64,000 nt of DNA from Mycolicibacterium chlorophenolicum (GCF_001044235.1 NZ_JYNL01000069.1:163286-227285), one strand, 5' to 3'; positions 36,144 to 43,632 are shown, numbered from the stretch's first letter. Numbers and translations: made by a program. The notes: generated from the sequence alone by a model not told the origin.

Positions 36144-37260
36144 CGATCCAGCCGAGCGTCGCCACCGTCGCGACGATGTAGACCAGGCCGGCCCACGCCA
36201 GATACCAGGGCCGCGAGATCACCCAGATGGTCGGCTGGGCGAAGCTGAGCAGCCACGGCACCCCGATCAGCGTCAGCGCCAACCAGCCCCAGCCGAGCAC
36301 GCGTGCGCCGGGTTCGGCGCGCAGCGGTCCGTGCAGCAACCAGATCATCAGCGGGATCAGCCACACCCAGTGGTGGGTCCACGAGATCGGCGAGAGCAGC
36401 AGCCCGAACAGCGACACGATGACCACGGCACCGAGCCGGTCGGCGGCCCCGCCCACCGCGCGCCAGGCGAGCACCGCCAGCACGGCCGTCACCACGATGC
36501 CGGCGACGACGACGGGACCGTAGCCGGCGTCGTGGCCGAGGATGCGGGAGATGCCGCCGCGCCACGACTGGTTGAACGACGTGCCGACCGGGCCGACGCG
36601 CCCGGCGTCGCCGAGCAGGTCGGTGAAGTAGTAGCGCGCCTGCTCGCCCACCACCGCCACCGACAGCAGCACCGTTCCGAGGAACACCACGGCGGAGAAC
36701 GCGACCGTCGCCCACCGGCGGGCCCCGGCGAAGTACAGACCCGACACGGCCGGCGTCAGCTTGATCCCGGCGGCCAGGCCGACCAGCAGCCCCGACACCC
36801 ACCACCGGTTGCTGTACACCGCGTACAGGATGGCCAGCACCAGAACGACGTTCACCTGGCCGTAGTCGAAGGTGCTGCGCAGCGGTTCGGTCCAGATGCC
36901 GACCGCCGTCCACAGCATCGCGGTCCGCCGGCCGCCCGGCGCCGACGACTCGGTCAGCAGCCGCTGGCTCAGTCGCACCACGCCGTAGAGCGCCGCGACG
37001 ATGCCGACCGACCACAGGAACGCGACCAGCCCGAACGGCAGCAGATGCAGCGGATAGAACACCACCGCGGCGAACGGCGGATAGGTGAACGGCAGCGGGA
37101 AGTCGGGGGTCTGGTCGGCGTAGACGTAGTCGTAGAGGGCGCCGGGGTGGTCGAGGGCGGCCGCGCCGCCGACGTAGACGTGCAGGTCGACGAAGTTGGC
37201 GCCGTTGGGCAGGAGGTAGGTCCAGGCCAGCCGGGCGCCGATGCTCAGGACCAGCAGCAC
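36091..37260 (-). CDS. pimE: Polyprenol-phosphate-mannose-dependent mannosyltransferase PimE
   Basis: A GT-C mannosyltransferase that adds the fifth, alpha-1,2-linked mannose when making polar PIMs on the periplasmic side. At least 389 residues, about ten transmembrane helices. The essential acidic residue of the first extracytoplasmic loop is in GANFVDLHVYVGG; other conserved blocks are PFTYPPFAAVVFYPLHL, FDYGQVNVVLVLA and SPISWTHHWVWL. GTG 37260 is the first canonical start, but the reading frame remains open to 37347 and reads plausibly (IARVLGIDTIDATPGS), so the true N-terminus may be longer by about 25 residues through a non-standard start. Confidence 0.93.
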   Translation of the reverse strand: MLLVLSIGARLAWTYLLPNGANFVDLHVYVGGAAALDHPGALYDYVYADQTPDFPLPFTYPPFAAVVFYPLHLLPFGLVAFLWSVGIVAALYGVVRLSQRLLTESSAPGGRRTAMLWTAVGIWTEPLRSTFDYGQVNVVLVLAILYAVYSNRWWVSGLLVGLAAGIKLTPAVSGLYFAGARRWATVAFSAVVFLGTVLLSVAVVGEQARYYFTDLLGDAGRVGPVGTSFNQSWRGGISRILGHDAGYGPVVVAGIVVTAVLAVLAWRAVGGAADRLGAVVIVSLFGLLLSPISWTHHWVWLIPLMIWLLHGPLRAEPGARVLGWGWLALTLIGVPWLLSFAQPTIWVISRPWYLAWAGLVYIVATVATLGWIASRGGRRSRAPSPDPCP

Positions 37261-37462
37261 GGGCGCGGCGGCGGACAGCCGGGCCGCCCACCGCGAGCCG
37301 GGTGTCGCGTCGATGGTGTCGATGCCGAGAACTCTAGCGATCGGTCACCATCCGCCTTCACCTCCGTAACGGTTGCATAAATGCCACACATGTCACTTGA
37401 GTAACTCTAGTAACAGGCTAGCTTCGGGTTCAGGCATGCCACTACATCGATTGGGAGACCTC

Positions 37463-38113
37463 ATGCACCGCACCCGGAAACTGTTCGCCACCACGATGAT
37501 CGCTGCGGCAGGAGCGGTTTCGGCTGCTGTCGCCCTGAGTGCCACCGCGGCTGCGCAGCCCGCGCCCGCCCCGGCTCCGGCGCCCGCGCCGGCCCCCGGC
37601 GTGCCCGGCCTCCCGTTCCTGCAGCAACTCGCCGCCAACCCGGCGGCCGCGACCCAGCTGATGCAGGGCTTCGCCAACCTGATGGGCAACGCCGCCCCGG
37701 CCGCTACCGCCGCGACCGGCGCCGCCACGGCACCGCTGGCCCCCGCACCCGGAGCCACCGCGTCGCTGACGCTGCCCCCCAGCGTGAATGCCCTGCCCGG
37801 CGCCGTCGCCGCGCTGCCCACCACGCTGCCTGCGGCGATGCCGACGGTGACGGCCACCCCCGGCACGGTGCCGGCCGGCAACACCACCACGGTCCCGCCT
37901 GCCAGCACGCCCGCCGCGTCGCCGCTGTCCGGGCTGACCGACGTGCTGGGCGCGCCCGGCAGCCTCGCGTCGCTGCTGCCCGGCGGGTCCCCGCTGGCCG
38001 GCCTGCTGCCCACCGGTGGCACCGCCGCACCGGCCGCCGCGGCACCGGCAGCCGCCCCCGCGGGCGCGCCGTCGACGGAGCCGCTGTTCACCCCGCTCTC
38101 GGCCCTGCCCTGA
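37463..38113 (+). CDS. Ala/Pro-rich secreted protein (Rv1158c-like)
   Basis: A 216-residue exported low-complexity protein. The start at ATG 37463 follows GGGAGA and gives a signal peptide (MHRTRKLFATTMIAAAGAVS...) with probable cleavage after ATAAA. A Pro-Ala repeat (PAPAPAPAPAPAPG) follows, then LPFLQQLAANPAAATQLMQG and Ala/Pro/Gly/Thr-rich sequence. No catalytic motif. It corresponds in position and style to M. tuberculosis Rv1158c. The 200-bp region upstream, shared with pimE, holds TTGAGT and TAGCTT 16 bp apart (37397-37424), a possible promoter. A related gene follows 44 bp downstream. Confidence 0.82.
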   Translation: MHRTRKLFATTMIAAAGAVSAAVALSATAAAQPAPAPAPAPAPAPGVPGLPFLQQLAANPAAATQLMQGFANLMGNAAPAATAATGAATAPLAPAPGATASLTLPPSVNALPGAVAALPTTLPAAMPTVTATPGTVPAGNTTTVPPASTPAASPLSGLTDVLGAPGSLASLLPGGSPLAGLLPTGGTAAPAAAAPAAAPAGAPSTEPLFTPLSALP

Positions 38114-38157
38114 CGCCCGACTCGCCAACCATCCGACACGAATTGCATTGGGGGACC

Positions 38158-39177
38158 ATGTCAACGATCAGGACGATGCTCACCACCGCACTGGCGGTGA
38201 GTTCATCGACCGCGTTGCTGGCGGTCGGCGTGACCGGCGTCGCTCACGCCGACCCGGCGGCGCCACTGCCGATCGACGGGCTGCAGGCCCCCGGCCTGCC
38301 CGCGGTGCAGAGCATCGGGCCCGTCATCCAGCAGGCCGCCGCCGATCCGGCCAATGCCGCCTCGATGCTGATGGCCGCGGCCGCGGTGTTCGCCGGGGAC
38401 GCCGCCGCCCCGGCGCCCTCGCGGGACGTCGCGACGGCGGTCAACCAGTTCGTGCAGCCCGTCGCGCATGTGCCGGCGACGGGTGCGGTGCCGGGCACCG
38501 AGGCGCACCTGCCCGCGGGCGTGAACCCGCAGTACGCCGTCGGCCCGGTCCCGGACGCGGCCCCTGAGGTGGCGCACGTCGTGACGCCGCAGGCGCTGCC
38601 CGGTCCGCCGCCCGCACCCGGACCCGACCCGGTGGCTCCGCCGGCCGCCGACCCTGCCGCACCGCCAGCACCGGACCCGGCGGCCACGCCCGTCGCGGCG
38701 ACGACACCGGACCCGGCGGCCACGCCAGCCGCCGCGACGACACCCGGGCCGCCCGGGTTCGGCCCGAATGCGCCCGTGACGCAGGACTTCTTGTATCCGT
38801 CGATCAGCAATGGCTGCCTCGCCGACGGCGGCAACGTGCTCGCGACCGCCATCTCGGTGGCGGGCCCGGCCACGATCCCGCTGCCCGGCCCCGGCCCCGG
38901 CCAGACCGCGTACGTGTTCACCGCGGTCGGCACACCGGGTCCCGCGGCGGAGCAGAAGCTGCCGCTGAACGCCACCTGGGTGAACCTGACGACCGGCAAG
39001 TCGGGCAGCGTGACGCTCAAGCCGCGGCCGGACATGAATCCCAACGGCCCGACGACATTGACGGCCATCGCCGACACCGGCTCGGGCAGCATCATGTCGA
39101 CGGTCTTCGGTCAGGTCACCACGACCGAGAAGCAGTGCCAGTTCATGCCGACGATCGGCTCCACGGTCGTCCCCTGA
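38158..39177 (+). CDS. Ala/Pro-rich secreted protein (Rv1157c-like)
   Basis: A 339-residue exported protein. A signal peptide (cleavage after GVAHA) leads to a region shared in style with the preceding protein (LPAVQSIGPVIQQAAADPAN), a Pro/Ala/Asp/Thr repeat segment around 145-195, and a folded C-terminal domain of about 130 residues with two cysteines (SNGCLADGG and EKQCQFMP) likely to form a disulfide. The C-terminal domain resembles small secreted mycobacterial beta domains of unknown function. ATG 38158 follows GGGGGA. It is followed by a perfect 20-bp inverted repeat. Confidence 0.82.
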   Translation: MSTIRTMLTTALAVSSSTALLAVGVTGVAHADPAAPLPIDGLQAPGLPAVQSIGPVIQQAAADPANAASMLMAAAAVFAGDAAAPAPSRDVATAVNQFVQPVAHVPATGAVPGTEAHLPAGVNPQYAVGPVPDAAPEVAHVVTPQALPGPPPAPGPDPVAPPAADPAAPPAPDPAATPVAATTPDPAATPAAATTPGPPGFGPNAPVTQDFLYPSISNGCLADGGNVLATAISVAGPATIPLPGPGPGQTAYVFTAVGTPGPAAEQKLPLNATWVNLTTGKSGSVTLKPRPDMNPNGPTTLTAIADTGSGSIMSTVFGQVTTTEKQCQFMPTIGSTVVP

Positions 39178-39193
39178 CCGCTCTTCCCCCGCG

Positions 39194-39256
39194 CCGCGGA
39201 AGCGCATTCCTGGTCGTCAACGCCGACGTTTCACAGCCAGGAATGCGCTTCCGCGG
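39194..39256. terminator. Perfect 20-bp inverted repeat between convergent genes
   Basis: Arms 39194-39213 (CCGCGGAAGCGCATTCCTGG) and 39237-39256 pair without mismatch around a 23-nt loop. The repeat sits between the stop of the secreted-protein gene (39177) and the stop of the DUF1059 gene (39262), so it can terminate both transcripts. Similar long intergenic dyads occur at 11563 and 54727. Confidence 0.7.
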
Positions 39257-39261
39257 TCGGG

Positions 39262-39408
39262 TCAGTAGGCCATGAACAGGATGGCGTCGCGGTCGTACTC
39301 GCGGCCGGGATGCACCTCGGACAGATGCGCCTGGGCCTTCTCGACCAGGTCGTCCTCGTCCTTGCCCTGAATCGCTTCGCCGCACGGGCAGCTCAAGTGA
39401 GTCTTCAT
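39262..39408 (-). CDS. DUF1059 small protein
   Basis: A 48-residue protein: MKTHLSCPCGEAIQGKDEDD, then a helix and HLSEVHPGR, with a C-terminal DRDAILFMAY. The pair Cys7/Cys9 and His residues suggest a zinc ribbon-like site; the layout is that of the DUF1059 family found in many actinobacteria. Function unknown. The ATG at 39408 is divergent from the nitroreductase gene by under 20 bp, so a leaderless start is likely. Confidence 0.8.
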   Translation of the reverse strand: MKTHLSCPCGEAIQGKDEDDLVEKAQAHLSEVHPGREYDRDAILFMAY

Positions 39409-39426
39409 GACTTCACAATGGCACAC

Positions 39427-40107
39427 ATGGACATCTATGAGGTGATGCGGACGACGGGTGCGGTCCGGCGCTTCACCGGCGACCCGCTGCCCGACGACGT
39501 GCTCCACCGGATCCTCGACCGCGCACGGTTCGCACCGACCGGCGGCAACCGTCAGGGCGTGCGCGTGATCGTGCTGCGCGACCCGGACACGCGCGCGGCG
39601 CTCGCGGCGCTCAGCGAGACGGGCGCCCGCCGCTACCTCGCCCAGTCCGCCAACGGTGAGGCGCCGTGGAATCCGCTGCACCCCATGCAGGTGTCCGCCG
39701 AGCAGCTGGCCGCCACCGAGGTGCCCGCGGACATGACCGGGCCGCTGCTCACCGCCGCAGTGGTGCTGGTGGTGTGCGTCGATCTGGGGGTGGTGGCCGC
39801 GATGGACCAGGACCTCGACCGCATCGGGCTGATCGCCGGGGCATCGGTGTACCCCTTCGTCTGGAACGTGCTTCTGGCCGCCCGCAACGAGGGCTTCGGC
39901 GGCGTGCTCACCACGATGGCGGTCGCCGAGGAGCCGCGGGTCCAGCACTTCCTCGGCATCCCCGCCGACCACGCCGTCGCCGCGGTGGTGCCCCTGGGCA
40001 GGCCGCAGCATCAGGTGCGCAGGTTGACCCGCAGGCCCGTCGCGGAGTTCGTGACGTCGGAGCGGTTCGACGGCGCGTCTTTTCCACCGGGCGCGCCCGT
40101 GCCGTGA
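39427..40107 (+). CDS. Nitroreductase-family flavoprotein
   Basis: A 226-residue FMN-dependent oxidoreductase. The FMN-phosphate site appears as MRTTGAVRRFTGDPLPDD, and later come FAPTGGNRQGVRVIVL, the segment SVYPFVWNVLLAARNEGFGG, and LGIPADHAVAAVVPLGRP. It likely reduces quinones, nitro compounds or enones with NAD(P)H; no substrate can be assigned. ATG 39427 gives MDIYEVMRTTG; ATG 39418 three codons upstream is equally possible. Divergent from DUF1059 and followed 12 bp later by the resolvase-like gene. Confidence 0.87.
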   Translation: MDIYEVMRTTGAVRRFTGDPLPDDVLHRILDRARFAPTGGNRQGVRVIVLRDPDTRAALAALSETGARRYLAQSANGEAPWNPLHPMQVSAEQLAATEVPADMTGPLLTAAVVLVVCVDLGVVAAMDQDLDRIGLIAGASVYPFVWNVLLAARNEGFGGVLTTMAVAEEPRVQHFLGIPADHAVAAVVPLGRPQHQVRRLTRRPVAEFVTSERFDGASFPPGAPVP

Positions 40108-40119
40108 GACCTTGGAACG

Positions 40120-40509
40120 GTGACGGTCACGCTGGGTTATGCGACAGCCGGCCGGCCTTGCGGCGACCTGGAGGAGCACCTGGCCGAACTCGCCACCGCG
40201 GGCGTGGACCCGCGGCGGATCTTCACCGACAGGACGGCCGGTTCGGCGGCCAAGATGCGGGCGGGGCTGCTGGCGTTGCTCAGCTATGCACGGTCCGGTG
40301 ACGTCGTGGTGGTCGTGGCCCTTGAACAGCTGGGCCGTTCGGTGGCCGAGGTCGCCCAGACCGTGGCCGACCTGACGACACGCGGAATCACGTTGCGCTG
40401 CTTGAGAACCGGGCTCGACACGGCGAGCGCGACGGGTCGGGTGGTGGCCGGGGTGCTCACCGACCTGGCGGCCCTGGACGCCGTCAGCGACAGCGAGATC
40501 AGCCCTTAG
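40120..40509 (+). CDS. Stand-alone resolvase-fold protein lacking catalytic serine
   Basis: A 129-residue protein with the fold of the serine-recombinase N-terminal domain: LGYATAGRPCGDLEEHLAEL, a middle part RIFTDRTAGSAAKMRAGLLA, VVVVVALEQLGRSVAEV and a final helix. The usual catalytic block (Y-A-R-V-S-T) reads YATAGR, so the nucleophilic Ser and the nearby Arg are missing, and LDRLGRS has become LEQLGRS. There is no C-terminal DNA-binding domain. It is therefore probably not a recombinase but a regulator or a relic kept by selection. GTG start; its end overlaps the convergent HhH-GPD gene by 11 nt. Confidence 0.75.
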   Translation: MTVTLGYATAGRPCGDLEEHLAELATAGVDPRRIFTDRTAGSAAKMRAGLLALLSYARSGDVVVVVALEQLGRSVAEVAQTVADLTTRGITLRCLRTGLDTASATGRVVAGVLTDLAALDAVSDSEISP

Positions 40510-41083
40510 CCTTCGTCGCTTTCGCGGCCGCTTTCATCTCCTTCTTGTACGAGCGCACCTTCTGCAGCGACCCGGCGTCTTTCACGTCGGCCACCGACAT
40601 GTGCGTGCCCGCCTTGCCGTAGTCGCCGGCCGCCGCACGCCACCCCGTGGGCGTCACGCCGTACTGCTTGCCCAGCAGCGCCAGGAAGATCTTGGCCTTC
40701 TGCTCGCCGAAGCCGGGCAGGGCCTTGAGGCGGCGCAACACGTCGGCGCCGTTCGCGCCGTCGGACCACAGCGCGGTCGCGTCGCCGCCGTACTCGTCGA
40801 CGATCACCTGGGCCAGCGCCTGCACCCGCTTGGCCATCGACCCCGGAAACCGGTGTATCGCAGGCGTTTGCGAGCACAGCGCGGCGAACTCGTCGGGGTC
40901 GTAGTCGGCGATGGTCGCGGCGTCGAAACCACCGATGCGGTCGGCGATCTTCTTCGGCCCGCCGAACGCGACCTCCATCGGGATCTGCTGATCGAGCAGC
41001 ATGCCGACCAGCAGCGCGAATGGATTGTCCGAGAGCAGCTGGTCAGCCCCGTGCTCCTGCGTGAGGCAGAGATTGGCAGTCAT
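40499..41083 (-). CDS. HhH-GPD base-excision repair family protein
   Basis: A 194-residue helix-hairpin-helix protein related to endonuclease III/glycosylases. The opening LSDNPFALLVGMLLDQQIPM matches the glycosylase entry helix, and LKALPGFGEQKAKIFLALLG is the HhH hairpin. The final catalytic Asp position is in VTPTGWRAAAGDYG or nearby and cannot be assigned surely. No iron-sulfur cysteine cluster at the C-terminus. This is a common uncharacterised mycobacterial type (short HhH-GPD). C-terminus is Lys/Ala-rich. ATG 41083. Confidence 0.85.
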   Translation of the reverse strand: MTANLCLTQEHGADQLLSDNPFALLVGMLLDQQIPMEVAFGGPKKIADRIGGFDAATIADYDPDEFAALCSQTPAIHRFPGSMAKRVQALAQVIVDEYGGDATALWSDGANGADVLRRLKALPGFGEQKAKIFLALLGKQYGVTPTGWRAAAGDYGKAGTHMSVADVKDAGSLQKVRSYKKEMKAAAKATKAKG

Positions 41084-41280
41084 GTCCAGAGCCTACGACG
41101 ACCAGCGCATCGGTAACCACGACGTTGCCGGGCGTCGATGTGCAACGTGGGCGTTGCTCGCCTCGACTGCGGTAGCCCATCGATCCCCCCTCCCGAAAAG
41201 GCAGTAGTCGACTACGCATGATCATGTGGTTCCTGACGGTCATGATGGCGTTCTCGGCCTGCCAGCAGGAAGGAACCGCC

Positions 41281-41619
41281 ATGGACCAGCCGTGGTGCAC
41301 CGATCTGTGCGCCTTCATTCGTAGAGACATCGAGATCACCCAGAAACTGATCGACGACGACCGAGTCGGTCTGCAGCACTCGGATCGACTCACCCATGAT
41401 GACGTCATGCGGCTGAAGGGGGATATCGAGAGGCGGCGGGAACTGCTCGCCGGCTTTCAGGAGGCCTTCCGTCGCTGTCTTGCAGAAAGCGAGCAGCACG
41501 GACCACCGGCTGTCGCAGTCGCTCGACCGGCGGCCGTTCGGTTCAACCCGACTCCCGAGATCGCAGCGCGCACCGGACAATTGGGAAGCCGGAGGTGCAA
41601 TCATGAGCCAGGACGATGA
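41281..41619 (+). CDS. Hypothetical protein with charged helical core
   Basis: A 112-residue protein starting MDQPWCTDLCAFIRRDIEIT and continuing with a strongly charged helix (HDDVMRLKGDIERRRELLAG, then FQEAFRRCLAE), perhaps a coiled coil, and a less ordered basic tail. The ribosome site GGAAGGAACC before ATG 41281 is strong. A possible upstream in-frame start at 41218 would add a short hydrophobic leader. No family recognised. It is the first gene of the accessory region and overlaps the next small gene. The preceding gap 41084-41280 shows nothing else. Confidence 0.6.
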   Translation: MDQPWCTDLCAFIRRDIEITQKLIDDDRVGLQHSDRLTHDDVMRLKGDIERRRELLAGFQEAFRRCLAESEQHGPPAVAVARPAAVRFNPTPEIAARTGQLGSRRCNHEPGR

Positions 41620-41764
41620 TCAGAGGGTCTCGTTGGCGGACCTTGCGCAGACCGTCGACTCGCCCATGATTCGGGTGATGGGCAGCGAACGAGTCGACAG
41701 CGGCACGCACGCCGCGCTAGGTGCCGTCGTCACCTACCTGGATCAGCTGCGCGTTCCCGCATAA
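41603..41764 (+). CDS. 53-residue hypothetical protein
   Basis: A short acidic protein, MSQDDDQRVSLADLAQTVDS and then a small domain ending YLDQLRVPA. A clear GGAGG precedes ATG 41603, and the start overlaps the previous gene by 17 nt, so the two are probably co-translated. No known family. Directly downstream the sequence turns into the remnant of a PPOX gene. Confidence 0.6.
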   Translation: MSQDDDQRVSLADLAQTVDSPMIRVMGSERVDSGTHAALGAVVTYLDQLRVPA

Positions 41765-41768
41765 CCCG

Positions 41769-41857
41769 CCATCGGCATCATCGAGAACTACGTCGCGTGC
41801 CCATGCACCACGGTGGCGCGCGATGGTTCATCCGACGCGATCCGAGGTCGGCATGTT
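41769..41857 (+). pseudogene. PPOX gene fragment, internally deleted
   Basis: Bases 41769-41829 match the beginning of the intact PPOX gene at 47473-47533 (about 55 of 61 identical), and 41830-41857 match 47625-47653. The intervening part is missing, so this is an internally deleted remnant. It ends exactly at the stop codon of the methyltransferase gene on the other strand. No start codon or open frame survives. Confidence 0.8.
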
Positions 41858-42909
41858 CAGGGCCGGGCCTCGAAGATCAGGTTGAACGGTGTCTGGGTCG
41901 CCCTCCGGAACCGGGTGAATCCACCGTCGTCGACCATCACCGTCCGCAATCGCCGTTCCCCCGCCTGGGCGCCCAGCGCCGGTCCCTGCCGTGCGAGCGA
42001 CACCGGCACGCAGATCAGCGACGACGCGCCGTAGAACAGTCGGCCGACCGGGTTCAGGTTCTCCGCGACGCTGTCTCCGGCGAACGGTTCGACCAGCAGG
42101 CAGTGTCCGTCGGGTTTGAGCGCCTGCCTGGCATGCCGCGCCGCGCCGGACGGGTCCGCCATGTCGTGCAAGCAGTCGAAGAACGCGATGAGGTCGTAGT
42201 CGGCGCTGCGGTAGGACGTGGCATCGGCGAGTTCGAAGCTCGCGTTGTCGACTCCCGCCTGTGCCGCGCGTTCACGCGCGGTGTCGATCGACGCGCCGTG
42301 ATAGTCGATGCCGACGAACTGCGAATTCGGAAATGCTTGCGCCATAAGGATTGTGCTCGCGCCATGACCACAACCGACATCGGCCGCCTTGCCGCCCGCA
42401 GCCAGCTTGTCGGTGACGCCGTCCAGCGCGGGTAACCACGACGCGATCAGATTCGCGTTGTAGCCGGCCCTGAAGAACCGCTCGGTGCCGTAGAACAGGC
42501 ACCGATGATGCTCGCCCCATTCCATCCCGTTGCCGCTGCGGAAATTCTCCACCGCACGGTCACGTACGTAGAACAGGTCTTGGACGATCTGGTAGGCACC
42601 CGCCAGATCGACCGGACCCGCCGGATCGGCGAGGCAGAGTTCCTGCTCGGCAGTCAGGTAATAGATGTCCTCGGCTTCGTCGTATTCGACATAGCCGCCC
42701 GCAGCCTGATTCGCGAGCCACTCCCGGATGTACCGAGGATTCGTCCCCGTGTTCTGGGCCAGCTCCTCTGCCGACAGACGGTGCCCCGCGAGCGCGGTGT
42801 ACAGGCCGAGCTCGTCACCGATCAACATCAGAACCGCACTCACCGACGCCCCGAGATCCCCGATCGCCTTACCGAGAAATGCGTTGAGTCTGTCTTCGGT
42901 GGAGGTCAT
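41857..42909 (-). CDS. SAM-dependent methyltransferase with N-terminal winged helix
   Basis: A 350-residue class I methyltransferase. The N-terminal part (about 1-90) is a winged-helix dimerisation domain (ELGLYTALAGHRLSAEELAQ, then NPRYIREWLANQAAGGYV). The Rossmann domain has the SAM loop AADVGCGHGASTILMAQAFP, acidic end of beta-2 FVGIDYHGASID and FFDCLHDMADPSG. Such proteins often methylate small O- or N-nucleophiles. ATG 42909. A truncated second copy of its 5' end exists at 47234-47360, and its 3' end abuts a PPOX fragment. Confidence 0.87.
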   Translation of the reverse strand: MTSTEDRLNAFLGKAIGDLGASVSAVLMLIGDELGLYTALAGHRLSAEELAQNTGTNPRYIREWLANQAAGGYVEYDEAEDIYYLTAEQELCLADPAGPVDLAGAYQIVQDLFYVRDRAVENFRSGNGMEWGEHHRCLFYGTERFFRAGYNANLIASWLPALDGVTDKLAAGGKAADVGCGHGASTILMAQAFPNSQFVGIDYHGASIDTARERAAQAGVDNASFELADATSYRSADYDLIAFFDCLHDMADPSGAARHARQALKPDGHCLLVEPFAGDSVAENLNPVGRLFYGASSLICVPVSLARQGPALGAQAGERRLRTVMVDDGGFTRFRRATQTPFNLIFEARP

Positions 42910-42989
42910 CGCCGGCTCCTCTGTTCACCCGACTCAACGCTAGACCGATCGGCGTCCGTTCGGGGGGAACTCGGTGACCGCAGACCACA
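42796..42989. repeat. Direct repeat, left copy (methyltransferase 5' end and upstream)
   Basis: This 194-bp stretch aligns without gaps to 47247-47440 at roughly 90 percent identity. A shorter match (42760-42772 with 47234-47246) extends it leftwards after a 23-bp deletion in the right copy. It covers the first 38 codons of the methyltransferase and the promoter region. To the right, 42995-43025 matches the PPOX gene (47505-47535) with 2 differences. Confidence 0.85.
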
Positions 42990-42994
42990 GGGGT

Positions 42995-43025
42995 GAATTC
43001 ACCACCGTGGCGCGCGAGGGTTCGC
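42995..43025 (+). pseudogene. Short PPOX remnant at the left repeat
   Basis: Thirty-one bases (beginning GAATTCACCACCGTGGCGCG) match 47505-47535 inside the intact PPOX gene with two differences. Together with the repeat on its left this reproduces the methyltransferase-to-PPOX junction seen at 47.4 kb, with about 65 bp of the junction deleted. The remaining gap to 43069 shows no gene. Confidence 0.7.
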
Positions 43026-43069
43026 ACTCCGAGCGGGCCCCCACGGGGCGGTGGCAACGCGCCCAGCGG

Positions 43070-43234
43070 TCAGCGGCCGAACAGCGGATTGCGCTTCGGC
43101 TTCGGCGCTTCGGCTCGGTCAGAGCAGGTGCACCACTGCGACGCAGGCACGGATTGCCGGACGTCGGCGACGTGTTGGCCGCAGCCGTCCCAGGTTGTCT
43201 TGCCGCATCGGCGACAGGTGACGGGGTAACACAT
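43070..43234 (-). CDS. Cys-rich mini-protein (MCYPVTC family)
   Basis: A 54-residue protein beginning MCYPVTCRRCGKTTWDGCGQ followed by HVADVRQSVPASQWCTCSD. Six cysteines and one or two histidines indicate a zinc-binding fold. This pattern is a conserved small protein in actinobacteria and even in fungi (recognised from the MCxxVTCxxCGKTTWxGCGxH signature), with no known function. AAAGGA lies 7 nt before ATG 43234. It is 26 nt downstream of the thioredoxin gene on the same strand, so the two form a unit. Confidence 0.8.
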   Translation of the reverse strand: MCYPVTCRRCGKTTWDGCGQHVADVRQSVPASQWCTCSDRAEAPKPKRNPLFGR

Positions 43235-43260
43235 TGGCGGATCCTTTCCAGTTCGAATGT

Positions 43261-43632
43261 CTATGCTGTGGCGGCTTTTCGCGCGGCGATCGTGGCCCGC
43301 ACGGAGTCCATGTCGAGCCCCTTCACACGCGTGATGAGGTCCTCGAGCGCTGCGGGAGGCATCGCTCCGGGCTGGCTGTACACCAGGACTCCGTCGCGGA
43401 AGGCCATCACGGTCGGGATGGACCGGATCTGAAGAGCCGTGGCGAGATCGAGTTCCTTCTCGGTGTCGACCTTGGCGTGCACGACGTCGGGATGCGCGGC
43501 CGAGGAGCGTTCGTAGACCGGCGCGAAAGCCCGGCACGGTCCGCACCATGAGGCCCAGAAGTCCACGAGGACGATCGGGTTGTCGACGATCGTGGACTCG
43601 AAATCATCGAAGCTCACGTTCCTTGTGCTCAT
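43261..43632 (-). CDS. Thioredoxin
   Basis: A 123-residue thioredoxin: NPIVLVDFWASWCGPCRAFA with redox Cys30 and Cys33, cis-Pro in IRSIPTVMAFRDG, and an extended C-terminal helix (MDSVRATIAARKAATA) beyond the usual thioredoxin end. Cytosolic disulfide reductase, possibly also reducing persulfides. A strong GGAGGAACC precedes ATG 43632. A palindromic G/C-tract operator lies 75 bp upstream (43707-43722). Neighbouring rhodanese and permease genes suggest a role in sulfane-sulfur or metal handling. Confidence 0.93.
   Translation of the reverse strand: MSTRNVSFDDFESTIVDNPIVLVDFWASWCGPCRAFAPVYERSSAAHPDVVHAKVDTEKELDLATALQIRSIPTVMAFRDGVLVYSQPGAMPPAALEDLITRVKGLDMDSVRATIAARKAATA

Noticed and set aside
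37463..38113. Pro-Ala repeat taken as a PE/PPE family protein
   Set aside because: No PE or PPE N-terminal motif; it has a classical signal peptide and resembles the Rv1158c-type secreted proteins.
40120..40509. Mobile element marked by a resolvase
   Set aside because: No inverted repeats, transposase or att-like duplication nearby, and the catalytic residues are missing.
42974..43432. Plus-strand frame spanning the PPOX scrap
   Set aside because: It begins in the repeat debris and then runs antisense to the mini-protein and thioredoxin genes; no family features.
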